DNA from: PLA2 sp036273915
GTDB lineage: Bacteria > Planctomycetota > PLA2
Length of the DNA: 10,241 bases
Direction: 5' to 3'
Assembly (NCBI GenBank): GCA_036273915.1
Contig: DASUGR010000123.1
Span: forward strand, 1 to 10,241
This document shows positions 1 through 7,112 of the stretch, one piece after another (position 1 is the first letter of the stretch; each line of letters starts with the position of its first letter). Made by a program: the position numbers and the translations under genes. Below the pieces are notes generated by a model that saw only the letters and a list, made by a program, of their open reading frames with translations, was not told the DNA's origin and did not search any database.

Positions 1-663
1 TACGTCGAGGAGGCGCTCCGCGCCAAGGGGCCCGTCCTCGAGCTCGGCTGCGGCACGGGCCGCGTCCTCATCCCGACCGCCGAGAAGGGCGTCACGATCA
101 CGGGCCTCGACGGCAGCGAGACCATGCTCGCGCGGCTCCGCGCGAGGCTGCCCAAGGCCGAGGTCCACGTCGGCGACCTCCGCGACTTCGACCTCGGCCG
201 CCGCTTCGCGCTCGTGACGATCCCGTTCCGCCCCATCGCGCACGTGATCGACGCTGCGGACCACGTCCGCGTGTTCGAAAACGTCCGGCGCCACCTCGCG
301 CCCGAGGGCCGCCTCCTCTTCGACTTCTTCCATCCGAAGCTCGCCTTCCTCGCGGCCCCGCGGCCGGAGAAGCTCGATTTCGAGCGCGCCGAGGGCGACC
401 TCCGCGTCCGCCGCTACTCGCGCACCACCCCCCACGTCTCCCGGCAGGTGAACGACGTCACCCTTCGCTGGGAGGTCGAGCACAGGGACGGCCGGATCGA
501 GCGCGAGGAGAGCCGCTTCGAGATGCGCTGGTTCTACCGCTTCGAGCTCGAGCACGTCCTCGCCCGCGCCGGCCTCGTCGTCGAGGATCTCTACGGGAAC
601 TTCGACCGCTCCGCCTTCGGCGACGACTCCCCCGAGATGATCTTCCGCGCCCGGCCGGCCTGA
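1..663 (+). CDS. Class I SAM-dependent methyltransferase, 5' end cut by window
   Basis: The frame is open from base 1 to a TGA at 661-663, giving 220 residues; the true start lies upstream of the window. Near the visible N-terminus is the SAM-binding motif I, VLELGCGTGR (visible residues 12-21). An acidic residue follows at the end of strand 2 (GLDGS, D37), then GDLRDFDL (58-65), then a motif IV-like stretch reading FALVTIPFRPIAHV (69-82), and GRLLFDFF (103-110). This order is that of the Rossmann methyltransferase fold. The C-terminus (FEMRWFYRFELEHVLARAG, then YGNFDRSAF) matches a common family of small bacterial methyltransferases whose substrates are mostly unknown. It is followed by a hairpin and a new promoter, so it is probably not in an operon with the next gene. 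The substrate cannot be told from the sequence. The family call is secure; any specific role is not. Confidence 0.88.
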   Translation, partial: YVEEALRAKGPVLELGCGTGRVLIPTAEKGVTITGLDGSETMLARLRARLPKAEVHVGDLRDFDLGRRFALVTIPFRPIAHVIDAADHVRVFENVRRHLAPEGRLLFDFFHPKLAFLAAPRPEKLDFERAEGDLRVRRYSRTTPHVSRQVNDVTLRWEVEHRDGRIEREESRFEMRWFYRFELEHVLARAGLVVEDLYGNFDRSAFGDDSPEMIFRARPA

Positions 664-669
664 TCCGCC

Positions 670-695
670 GGGGCCCTTGCACATGCATGGGCCCC
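670..695 (+). terminator. GC-rich hairpin just after the methyltransferase stop
   Basis: GGGGCCC (670-676) pairs perfectly with GGGCCCC (689-695) around a 12-base loop, starting 7 bases after the methyltransferase stop. There is no T-tract after it (the sequence continues C-rich), so it is not a textbook intrinsic terminator. In a genome this GC-rich it may still act as an attenuator, a 3'-end stabiliser or a weak terminator. Confidence 0.4.
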
Positions 696-732
696 CCTCC
701 CCGAGCCCCCTCCCCTTCGGCGCTCCCCGGGA

Positions 733-760
733 TAGAATGGGTGGACGGTGCAGGCGGAGG
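733..760 (+). promoter_or_regulatory. Candidate -10 element and Shine-Dalgarno for the Kelch lipoprotein
   Basis: TAGAAT at 733-738 matches five of six bases of the sigma-70 -10 consensus. No convincing -35 hexamer lies 16-18 bases upstream. A transcript starting near 745 would have a leader of about 20 bases containing GGAGG at 756-760, five bases before the ATG at 766. That Shine-Dalgarno is why the ATG at 766 is preferred over the in-frame GTG at 748, which lies upstream of it. Confidence 0.5.
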
Positions 761-765
761 TCTTG

Positions 766-2253
766 ATGACGTGGCGTCACGTCGGGCTCCTCGCAGCCCT
801 TCTCCTCGCGGGATGCGGGGGGGGTTCCGGGGGCGGCAGCGAGCCCCAGCCGGTCACCTTCCAGGTGACGTCGGTCCTGCCCAAGAGCGCGTCCGAGGAC
901 GTGCCCCTCGAGGAGGTGATCATGGTCACCTTCTCGAAGCCCGTCGACGAGGGCTCGCTCACCACGACCTCGTTCCGGGTCGTCGCGGAGAGCGGGGACG
1001 AGGTCATCGGGATCCGGACGGTCACGCCGCTCCCCGCGACGCAGGTGCGGTTCACGCCGCTCTCCGGGTACTTCCCGTTCGCGACCCACACGATCGAGGT
1101 CACGACCGACGTCCTCGACAAGAACGGCGAGCCGCTCGACAAGGACTACAGCTTCCAGTTCCGGACCGAGGAGGAGGGGCCGGTCCTCCCGGTGCAGGAC
1201 CAGGTCGAGTCGAAGGGGAACGCGCTCAACACGGGCCGCTTCCTCCACCGGATGACGCGGCTCGCCGACGGGACCTTCCTCATCGCCGGCGGCTACGCGC
1301 TCGACGGGCAGCCTGCGTTGGCGAGCGCCGAGCGCCTGTTCACGACGGGCACGAGCCAGCGGATCCTGCCGGGACCGCTCTCCGCCCGGGCCGCGCACGT
1401 CCAGGTCCTTCTCGCGGACGGGCGCGTCCTCCTCGCGGGCGGCGAGTTCTCCTCCTTCCCCTTCCTCCCGGTCGCCACCTGCGAGATCTTCGACCCCGCA
1501 GCCGGGACCTTCGCGTCGGCGGCGTCGCTCCAGGCCGCGCGGTCGTTCGCGCACGCGGTGCGCCTCCCCGACGGGCGCGTGCTTCTGACCGGCGGGCAGG
1601 GGCTCGCGAACGACGGGGTGACGTTCATCATCCGCGCCGACGCGGAGATCTACGATCCCCTTGCGGACACGTGGACGCTCGTCCCGTCGCGCATGGAGGC
1701 GGGCCGCGCCGGGCACTTCTCGGCGGCAACGCCGGCGGGCGACGCCATCATCATCGGCGGCACGAGCGGCATCCCGTCGGCGACGCTCTGGCGCGAGGAC
1801 ACGGGGTCTTTCTCGTTGCAGCTGGGCACGCCGTTTTTCGCGCACGTCTTCGGCGCCGGCACCGTGCTCTCGGACGGTCGGCCGTTCGTGGCGAGCGGCG
1901 TGGGCTCGCAGGGCGTGACGATCTGGGACTCCCGCTTCGGATTCGTCGGCGCGATCAACCAGCTCCCGGACGAGCGGCCCTTCTCCACGGCGACCGCGTT
2001 CCTGGACGGGCGCGTCCTCCTGATCGGCGGCTTCGACCTCACGGCGAGCCCGCCGAGGATCCACGACACGATCGACGTGTTCCACCCGATCGGGGCCACG
2101 GGCCGGATCTTCCGCGCGGACCTGACGCTGCCGAACCCGACGTCGCACCACGCCTCCGCGCTCGGCGCGGACAGCAAGGTGTGGATCACGGGCGGGATCG
2201 GGACGCTGGGCGAGGGCCTGCGCCAGGTCGTCGCCATCCGCCCCGCGGAGTGA
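766..2253 (+). CDS. Lipoprotein with SbsA-type Ig-like domain and seven Kelch-like blades
   Basis: Predicted 495-residue surface or periplasmic lipoprotein. The N-terminus is a short lipoprotein signal peptide ending in LLLAGC (lipidated Cys17), followed by a Gly/Ser-rich linker. Residues about 31-138 look like a bacterial Ig-like domain of the Big_5/SbsA type (VTSVLPKSASEDVP, VTFSKPVD, and a final FQFRTEEEG). After that, a beta-strand signature of the form D-G-R-V-L-L-x-G-G recurs at residues 168, 218, 269, 325, 370, 414 and 469. The regular spacing of about 50 residues implies a closed seven-bladed Kelch/galactose-oxidase-like propeller. No galactose-oxidase catalytic residues were identified, so a binding or scaffolding role is likelier than catalysis. 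It is a single-gene unit between a hairpin upstream and a convergent terminator downstream. The architecture is clear; the ligand is unknown. Confidence 0.88.
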   Translation: MTWRHVGLLAALLLAGCGGGSGGGSEPQPVTFQVTSVLPKSASEDVPLEEVIMVTFSKPVDEGSLTTTSFRVVAESGDEVIGIRTVTPLPATQVRFTPLSGYFPFATHTIEVTTDVLDKNGEPLDKDYSFQFRTEEEGPVLPVQDQVESKGNALNTGRFLHRMTRLADGTFLIAGGYALDGQPALASAERLFTTGTSQRILPGPLSARAAHVQVLLADGRVLLAGGEFSSFPFLPVATCEIFDPAAGTFASAASLQAARSFAHAVRLPDGRVLLTGGQGLANDGVTFIIRADAEIYDPLADTWTLVPSRMEAGRAGHFSAATPAGDAIIIGGTSGIPSATLWREDTGSFSLQLGTPFFAHVFGAGTVLSDGRPFVASGVGSQGVTIWDSRFGFVGAINQLPDERPFSTATAFLDGRVLLIGGFDLTASPPRIHDTIDVFHPIGATGRIFRADLTLPNPTSHHASALGADSKVWITGGIGTLGEGLRQVVAIRPAE

Positions 2254-2289
2254 CCTCGGTGGCCCGGGACATCGCGGGGCCAGGAAGAA

Positions 2290-2319
2290 GGGGCCCGGGT
2301 GCTCCTGCCCCCGGACCCC
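2290..2319. terminator. Strong hairpin between convergent genes, possible bidirectional terminator
   Basis: GGGGCCCGGG (2290-2299) pairs with CCCGGACCCC (2310-2319), nine of ten positions matching, with a 10-base loop. It sits in the 89-base gap between the stop codons of the Kelch lipoprotein (+) and malate dehydrogenase (-). On the minus strand it is followed by the pyrimidine-rich TTCTTCC, which resembles an imperfect U-tract. On the plus strand the following sequence is only C/T-rich. It is well placed to end both transcripts. Confidence 0.55.
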
Positions 2320-2342
2320 CTCTGCTTCCCGGCGCCGGAGCG

Positions 2343-3272
2343 CTACAGGAACTGGCGGACTTCCTCGACTCCCTTGCGGACCGCCTCCGCGCTCGCGTCG
2401 AGCATCTTCTTCTCGGCCGGCGCGAGCTTCAGCTCGACGATCTGCTTCACGCCCTCGCGGCCGAGACGCACCGGCACGCCCAGGTGGATCCCGTCGTAGC
2501 CGTACTCGCCCTCGAGGTACGCGCAGGCGGGCACGAGGTGCCCGGTGTCCTTGAGGATCGCCTCCACCATCACCACCGCGGAGCCGGCGGGCGCGTAGTA
2601 CGCGCTGCCCGTCTTCAGGAGCTTCACGATCTCGCCGCCGCCGCCGCGCGTGCGCGCGACGATCGCGTCGAGCTTGTCCTTCGGGATCAGCTCGGTCACG
2701 GTGACCCCGTTGACCGTGCTGAACCGCGGGAGCGGCACCATCTGGTCGCCGTGGCCGCCGAGGACCATCGCGTTGACGTCGCGGACGGAGACCTTGCACT
2801 CCCACGCGAGGAAGCGGCGGAAGCGCGCGGCGTCGAGGACGCCCGCCATCCCCATCACGCGCTCGCGCGGGAACCCCGTCACCTTGAAGGCGACGTAGGA
2901 CATCACGTCGAGCGGGTTCGTGATGACGATGACGATCGCGTCCGGCGCGTGCTTCCGGATCGCCTGCGAGACGTCCTTCAGGATCGTCGCGTTCGTCTTG
3001 AGCAGGTCCATCCGGTCCATGCCCGGCTTCCGCGCGATGCCGCTCGTGACCACGACGACATCGCTCTTCGCGAGCGCGGAGAGGTCGTTCGCCCCCTCCA
3101 CCTTCGCGTCGAAGTCGAAGATCGCCCCGCACTGCGCCATGTCGAGGGCCTTGCCCTGCGGCATGCCGTCCACGATGTCGACCATCGTGACGTCCGCGAG
3201 GTTCCTCTCCGCGATCTGATAGGCGCAGGTCGCTCCCACGTTGCCCGCGCCGACGATGGAGACCTTGTGCAT
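2343..3272 (-). CDS. mdh: NAD-dependent malate dehydrogenase (LDH-like type)
   Basis: Interconverts malate and oxaloacetate with NAD in the TCA cycle; cytoplasmic. At 309 residues it has the usual length of the lactate-dehydrogenase-like bacterial MDH group. The N-terminal nucleotide fold is KVSIVGAGNVGA (GxGxxG at 8-13), and Asp32 at the end of strand 2 (VDIVDG) favours NAD over NADP. The substrate loop SGIARKPGMDR supplies Arg81 and Arg87; Arg81 at the specificity position marks malate rather than lactate use. ITNPLD contains Asn119. LDAAR gives Asp147 and Arg150, and GGHGDQMVP gives the catalytic His174. The ATG start at 3272 gives the family-typical N-terminus. It lies 64 bases downstream of mlaD on the same strand, with a hairpin between, so it may be the last gene of that operon or a separate unit. 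No functional link to the transporter is evident. Confidence 0.96.
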   Translation of the reverse strand: MHKVSIVGAGNVGATCAYQIAERNLADVTMVDIVDGMPQGKALDMAQCGAIFDFDAKVEGANDLSALAKSDVVVVTSGIARKPGMDRMDLLKTNATILKDVSQAIRKHAPDAIVIVITNPLDVMSYVAFKVTGFPRERVMGMAGVLDAARFRRFLAWECKVSVRDVNAMVLGGHGDQMVPLPRFSTVNGVTVTELIPKDKLDAIVARTRGGGGEIVKLLKTGSAYYAPAGSAVVMVEAILKDTGHLVPACAYLEGEYGYDGIHLGVPVRLGREGVKQIVELKLAPAEKKMLDASAEAVRKGVEEVRQFL

Positions 3273-3314
3273 GCCTGCATTGTCGAACCGCGGGCCAGTT
3301 TTCGGGGTGTTTGC

Positions 3315-3336
3315 GCGGGCGGCTCCCGGAGCCCGC
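3315..3336 (-). terminator. Hairpin directly after the mlaD stop, no T-tract
   Basis: On the minus strand, GCGGG pairs with CCCGC, with an inner CTC/GAG stem and a three-base bulge, ending at the base next to the mlaD stop codon. No U-tract follows. It may reduce read-through into mdh or protect the transporter mRNA 3' end rather than fully terminate. Confidence 0.3.
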
Positions 3337-4578
3337 TCACTTCCCGGCGGTCGCGGCGATGAGGTTCGAGAACCGCTTCTGGTTCGCCTCGAACTCGGCG
3401 AGTGCCTCCTGCATCGTGGTAAGCGTCTTCTCGATCAGGTCGGCCCGCGAGGCGTCGCCCAGGACGCCGAGCCGCCGCAGCGTCTCGAGATCCTGCACGG
3501 CCACCGCGACGCGCCCCGCGGCGTCGACGTAGTTGCGCGCGGCGTTGTAGAGGTGGACGTCGTCCGACTCCTTGTCGGAGGGCTTGTTGACGAGCTTCCA
3601 CGGCGCGGCCTTCAGGTCCTCGGTGAGCGACTGGAAGTTCTCGAACGCCTTGGACGCGGAGGCGAGGCCCCGCGCGAGGCCGGGGCGCATCTCGATGACC
3701 GCGTCGTTGGCGGCCCGCGTGATCGCCTCCATGTTGGCGAAGACCGGGCCCATCCGGGCCGCCGCGTCGTCCAGCCGCTGGACGATCGACTTCAGCCCCT
3801 CGCGGTTCTCCTTGAGGATCCCGGTCACCTCGGCGGCGGCCTCCCGCGCCTTGTCGAGCACGTCCTGCGCCTTCGTGCTCATCGTCGCCCAGTCGTTCTT
3901 GAACGCCCCGGTCACGTCGTCGACGTTCATGAGGATGTGGTCGACCCGGCTGCGGTTGTCGCGCACGAGACCCTGCACGTCGGTCGCGGTCTCCTGGAGC
4001 GACCGGAGGAGCGTGCGGGCCTCGTCCTGCATCCCCTTGATGTCGAGCTCCTTGATCTTCCCGTGCGCGGTGCTGATGAGCTCGTTGAACTCCTCCGCGC
4101 CCTTCTTGGCGACGCCCGCGAGGTCCTGGTAGCTGTCGACGAGCTCGTCCACGTTGGCGAGCCGCTTGCCGACGAGGTTGTCCGTGGACTCCCGGGCGAT
4201 GACGTTGCTCGTCCCGTAGTCGATGTTCATCTGGACGACGTTCGTGATCGACTTCGAGATCTTGAACGTGCTGTCGATGGGGATCTCGATGTTCTTCCTG
4301 ATCTCGATCGTCACGGCCACCCACCGGCTGCGGACCCCCTCGTAGGTGAACATCACGGTCTCGAGGTCGACGACCTCGCCGGCCCGCTGGCCGGCCACGT
4401 AGATGTTCGCGCCGCCGCCGATCCCGCCGGCGTCCCGGAAGTGGACCGTGAGGCGGTTCTTCTCCTTGAACCGGTCCCCGCCGCCGCTCACGATATAGAG
4501 GCCGATCGCGAGGACCACGAGGCCCACGAGCACGACGATGCCCGCCCGGATCTCCGCCGTCTTCCCGCCTGACGCCAT
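3337..4578 (-). CDS. mlaD: MlaD-like MCE-domain lipid-binding protein with long helical C-terminus
   Basis: Substrate-binding MCE component of an Mla-type ABC system that moves lipids between inner and outer membranes. Residues 11-30 form one N-terminal transmembrane anchor after a short cytoplasmic tail. Residues about 40-125 are the MCE/MlaD domain (NRLTVHFRDAGGI, then NIYVAGQRAGEVVDLE, then STFKISKSITNVVQMNIDYG). From about 140 to 410 the chain is helix-rich and Leu/Ala/Glu/Lys-rich with heptad-like patterns, suggesting a coiled coil or needle-like tube wall. At 413 residues it is much longer than E. coli MlaD (about 183) and closer in plan to single-MCE proteins with helical extensions. 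A Shine-Dalgarno GGGAGG (plus-strand 4586-4591) precedes the ATG, and the gap to mlaF is 3 bases, so the two are co-transcribed. Lipid specificity cannot be read from the sequence; the neighbouring sphingolipid genes make ceramide a candidate. Confidence 0.93.
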   Translation of the reverse strand: MASGGKTAEIRAGIVVLVGLVVLAIGLYIVSGGGDRFKEKNRLTVHFRDAGGIGGGANIYVAGQRAGEVVDLETVMFTYEGVRSRWVAVTIEIRKNIEIPIDSTFKISKSITNVVQMNIDYGTSNVIARESTDNLVGKRLANVDELVDSYQDLAGVAKKGAEEFNELISTAHGKIKELDIKGMQDEARTLLRSLQETATDVQGLVRDNRSRVDHILMNVDDVTGAFKNDWATMSTKAQDVLDKAREAAAEVTGILKENREGLKSIVQRLDDAAARMGPVFANMEAITRAANDAVIEMRPGLARGLASASKAFENFQSLTEDLKAAPWKLVNKPSDKESDDVHLYNAARNYVDAAGRVAVAVQDLETLRRLGVLGDASRADLIEKTLTTMQEALAEFEANQKRFSNLIAATAGK

Positions 4579-4581
4579 GTC

Positions 4582-5427
4582 CTAGCCTCCCAGGAGATCC
4601 TCCGCGAAGTCGCGGCTCGAGAGGCGGAGGGGGATCGGGCCTTCCGCCTTGCCATGGATGAACTGCTGCACCACGGGGTCGCTGGTGGTGCGGATCTGCT
4701 CGGGGGATCCCTCCGCGAGGACGAGCCCCCCGTGCATGAGCACCATCCGGTCCGCGATCCGGAACGCGGACTGCATCTCGTGCGTCACGACGATCGAGGC
4801 GACCCCGAGCTTGTCGCCGAGCCCCATGATCAGCTCGTCGATGACGGCCAGCATGACCGGGTCGAGGCCCGCCCCGGGCTCGTCGTAGAAGATGATCTCG
4901 GGGTCGAGCGCGATCGCCCGGGCGAGCCCCACGCGCTTCTTCATGCCGCCGGAGAGCTGCGCGGGCATCAGGTGCTCGAAGTCCCGCAGGCCGACCAGCT
5001 CCAGCTTCAGCTTGATGATGATCGAGATGATCTTCTCGTCGAGGTCGGTGTGCTCGCGGAGCGGCAGCGCGATGTTCTCGCCGACGGTCATCGAGTTGTA
5101 GAGCGCGCCCGACTGGAAGAGGACGCCGAAGCGCTTCTTGATCGGGTAGAGATCCCGCTCGGAGAGCTTCGTGATCTCCTGGCCGAAGAGCTCGACCGTC
5201 CCGCTGTCGGGCCTTTCCGCCCCGATCATCAGCCGGAGCATGGTGCTCTTGCCGTGCCCGGACCCCCCCATGATGACGAGCGTCTCCCCCTTGCGCACCT
5301 CGAGGTCGACGCCCTTGAGGATCGGGCGGCCGTCGTAGCTCTTCCGCACGTCGCGGCAGCGCACGATCACGTCGCCCTTCTTGAACTGGCTGTCCCGGTC
5401 GACGCCGGAAGCTCCCTTGGCACCCAT
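4582..5427 (-). CDS. mlaF: MlaF-like ABC transporter ATPase
   Basis: Cytoplasmic ATPase that would energise the MlaE permease. The 281-residue sequence has all the ABC motifs in order: Walker A GGSGHGKST (54-62, Lys60), Q-loop VLFQSGALYNSMTV (Gln105, with the sequence around it typical of MlaF/Mkl proteins), signature LSGGMKKR (158-165), Walker B IIFYDEPGAGLDP (catalytic Glu183) and the switch His216 in VVTHEM. Walker A carries His58 where Ser or Thr is common; this position is tolerant and the site should be active. Three bases separate its start from the mlaE stop and three its stop from the mlaD start, a tight mlaE-mlaF-mlaD order. The first 18 residues are a poorly conserved N-terminal tail; no Shine-Dalgarno is seen, consistent with translational coupling to mlaE. 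Confidence 0.96.
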   Translation of the reverse strand: MGAKGASGVDRDSQFKKGDVIVRCRDVRKSYDGRPILKGVDLEVRKGETLVIMGGSGHGKSTMLRLMIGAERPDSGTVELFGQEITKLSERDLYPIKKRFGVLFQSGALYNSMTVGENIALPLREHTDLDEKIISIIIKLKLELVGLRDFEHLMPAQLSGGMKKRVGLARAIALDPEIIFYDEPGAGLDPVMLAVIDELIMGLGDKLGVASIVVTHEMQSAFRIADRMVLMHGGLVLAEGSPEQIRTTSDPVVQQFIHGKAEGPIPLRLSSRDFAEDLLGG

Positions 5428-5430
5428 GGT

Positions 5431-6216
5431 TCAGAAGTAGATGACCACCGTCATGATGCAGTCCGCCACGATGATGAGGATGATCGAGTAGACGACCGCG
5501 TTGGTCGTCGCGCGCCCGACGCCCTCGGCGCCGCCGGACACCCGGAGGCCCTGCGCGAGGCCGACGAGCCCCACGATACCGCCGAAGATCGCGCTCTTCA
5601 TCCCGCCGACCCAGATGTCCTTCACCTTCATGGCGTCGAGCATCTTGTCGTAGAACTGCGCCCAGGACAGGTCGAGCATCGCGTAGTAGACGAGATACCC
5701 GCCGTAGATCCCGAACACGTTGCCGAGCAGCGTCACGATGGGCACCATCACGATCACGGCGAGGAGCCGCGGCACGCAGAGGAAGCGGATCGGGTTCAAC
5801 GCCGACGCCTCCAGCGCCATCAGCTCCTCCCCGACCTTCATCGTCCCGATCTCCGCCGCCAGCGACGCGCCCGCGAAGCCCGACATGATGATCGCGGTGA
5901 GCAGCGGCGAGAGCTCGCGCCAGAAGCCGACGCCCATGACGCTCGCCGTGTACTCGATCGCGCCGAAGATCCGCAGGATGTCGGCCACGGTCACCGCGAG
6001 CGTCACGCCGACGAAGAAGTTCACGAGGAAGACGATCGGGATCGAGTTGACCCCCATGCGGACGGCCTGCCGCGCCGTCTCGCGCATGCGGAGCCGGAAC
6101 CCCTTGAGGGGGCCGATCACGAGCCAGTAGAGGAAGTCGAGGAAGAGCCGGAAGCACCCGAGGACGAACCAGAAGATCTCGAGCCCGTAGCGGCCGAGCG
6201 CGACGACCACGCTCAC
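5431..6216 (-). CDS. mlaE: MlaE-like ABC transporter permease
   Basis: Inner-membrane permease of the Mla/MCE lipid transporter, 261 residues, the usual length. An amphipathic N-terminal helical region (to about 40) is followed by hydrophobic segments at about 58-80, 100-122, 148-180, 208-224 and 238-261. The family signature is clear: RELSPLLTAIIMSGFAGAS (100-118), AEIGTMKVGEELMAL (121-135), NPIRFLCVPR (141-150), and GGAEGVGRATTNAVVYS (228-244). One oddity: the segment usually reading A-G-R-x-G-A has Phe114 in place of the Arg. The GTG at 6216 is chosen because it gives the standard N-terminus and has a G-rich stretch upstream as a weak ribosome site. It is separated by 105 bases from the STAS gene upstream, the widest gap inside the transporter/regulator block; no convincing promoter is visible there. 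Confidence 0.95.
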   Translation of the reverse strand: MSVVVALGRYGLEIFWFVLGCFRLFLDFLYWLVIGPLKGFRLRMRETARQAVRMGVNSIPIVFLVNFFVGVTLAVTVADILRIFGAIEYTASVMGVGFWRELSPLLTAIIMSGFAGASLAAEIGTMKVGEELMALEASALNPIRFLCVPRLLAVIVMVPIVTLLGNVFGIYGGYLVYYAMLDLSWAQFYDKMLDAMKVKDIWVGGMKSAIFGGIVGLVGLAQGLRVSGGAEGVGRATTNAVVYSIILIIVADCIMTVVIYF

Positions 6217-6321
6217 GCCGCACCCCCGCGAAGGACGCGCGCCGGGAGGCCGAACGCCCCCGCCCCGGGTTTCCCGCCTCGCATGCGCGTCACGACGTCG
6301 CGCAACCCCCCGTCGCCATCG

Positions 6322-6657
6322 CTAGCCCTCGAGCGCGGCGGCGCGCGTCTCGCGGATCTGGAAGATGCGGTCGAGGTTCGCGAGCTGGAAGACCCCGAGC
6401 ACCTTGGCCGACAGGTTGCACAGGAGAAGCGTCCCGGAGTACGCCTGGACCTTCTGGAGCGCCTCGATCAGCGTCGCGAGGCCGGACGAGTCGACGAACG
6501 AGACGCCGCCCATGTCGATCACGAGCCGCTTCACCTTGCCGTCCAGCGCCACCTTCAGCTCCCCGCGCAGCTCGGGGGACGAGTAGATGTCCACGCTGCC
6601 GCCGATGGAGACCACCGTCGCCTGGGGGAGGTTCTCGCGTTTGACCTGAATCGTCAT
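6322..6657 (-). CDS. STAS-domain protein: anti-anti-sigma factor or MlaB-like subunit
   Basis: A stand-alone STAS domain of 111 residues, the family's usual length. The hallmark strand-turn-helix reads VIDMGGVSFVDSSGLATL, with Ser58 at the position phosphorylated in Bacillus SpoIIAA. Its ATG overlaps the stop of the upstream ATPase gene (ATGA, 6654-6657), so the two are translationally coupled as in spoIIAA/spoIIAB and rsbV/rsbW pairs. GGAG lies upstream of the ATG. Two readings compete. In partner switching it would be phosphorylated by the neighbouring kinase and control a sigma factor or other output. Because it sits just ahead of mlaE-mlaF-mlaD, and because the Mla complex of E. coli contains a STAS protein (MlaB) bound to MlaF, it could instead be the transporter's STAS subunit. 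No sigma-factor gene is visible in the window. Confidence 0.92.
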   Translation of the reverse strand: MTIQVKRENLPQATVVSIGGSVDIYSSPELRGELKVALDGKVKRLVIDMGGVSFVDSSGLATLIEALQKVQAYSGTLLLCNLSAKVLGVFQLANLDRIFQIRETRAAALEG

Positions 6658-7112
6658 CGTCCACTCCGGTCCTTCCTCGGCCCTTCCTGGCCGGGACGCG
6701 CGAGCCGCTTCCGCATCGTCAGGCTCGTCCCGCCCCAGCTGTTCTTCGTGTAGGTCACCTCGTCCATCACCTTCTGCATCAGGTGCACGCCGAGCCCCCC
6801 CGGCCGCACCTCGTCGAGCGGCCTGCTCTTGATCCGCGAAGGATCCACGAACTTCCCGTAGTCGTCGATGCGCACCTCGAAGACTCCCGCGGCGAACGCG
6901 AAGGTGAGATCGATGGGCTCGCGGTCGGAGTTGCAGTAGCAGTGGCGGATGACGTTCGCGCAGCCCTCCGTCACCGCGAGCTCCACCTCCGATGCGGCAT
7001 CGCGGTGGAGTCCCGCGAGCGCGGCGATCTCGCGGATCAGCGTCCGGATCGGCTCAAGGTAGCTGACATCCGAGGGGATCGTGACGCGAATCCCGTGCTT
7101 CGGATCAGCCAC
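6654..7112 (-). CDS. RsbW/SpoIIAB-type serine kinase (HATPase_c_2 anti-sigma factor family)
   Basis: A 152-residue GHKL-fold ATPase of the anti-sigma-factor serine kinase family, which phosphorylates a STAS partner and sequesters a target. The N-box is ELAVTEGCANVIRH (residues 44-57, Glu49 and Asn53), the G1 box is VRIDDYGKFVD (Asp83/Asp84), and the glycine-rich ATP lid is PGGLGVHLM (104-112). The open frame extends further upstream to 7601, but conservation begins at about IRVTIPSD, and GTG at 7112 has a perfect GGAGG (plus-strand 7119-7123) six bases before it. The start overlaps the end of the lipoprotein gene by 8 bases and its stop overlaps the STAS start by 4. Pairing with the STAS gene is the typical partner-switch arrangement. 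Its downstream target (sigma factor or transporter) is not shown by the sequence. Confidence 0.92.
   Translation of the reverse strand: MADPKHGIRVTIPSDVSYLEPIRTLIREIAALAGLHRDAASEVELAVTEGCANVIRHCYCNSDREPIDLTFAFAAGVFEVRIDDYGKFVDPSRIKSRPLDEVRPGGLGVHLMQKVMDEVTYTKNSWGGTSLTMRKRLARPGQEGPRKDRSGR

Noticed and set aside
2343..3272. Malate dehydrogenase as part of the lipid system
   Set aside because: It shares strand and is only 64 bases away, but a hairpin intervenes and mdh is a housekeeping gene with no known tie to lipid transport; adjacency is more likely incidental.
687..3362. Very long plus-strand open frame of 891 codons spanning the Kelch gene and the mdh gene
   Set aside because: It crosses two well-supported genes in other frames and translates to Arg/Pro/Ala-rich low-complexity sequence with no domain. 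Long spurious frames are expected at this GC content.
2978..6223. Minus-strand open frame of 1081 codons overlapping mlaE, mlaF, mlaD and mdh
   Set aside because: A shifted frame of the real Mla genes; its translation is Arg/Gly-rich with no recognisable motifs.
6217..6321. Small 23-codon frame from ATG 6284 ending on the mlaE start
   Set aside because: It ends in a TGA overlapping the mlaE GTG, which would suit a leader peptide, but the Gly/Ala-rich sequence has no ribosome site or recognisable features and is likely chance in GC-rich DNA.
4654..6753. Plus-strand open frame of 699 codons opposite the Mla genes and STAS gene
   Set aside because: Antisense shadow rich in His/Asp/Glu/Arg from the complementary codons of GC-rich genes; no domain seen.
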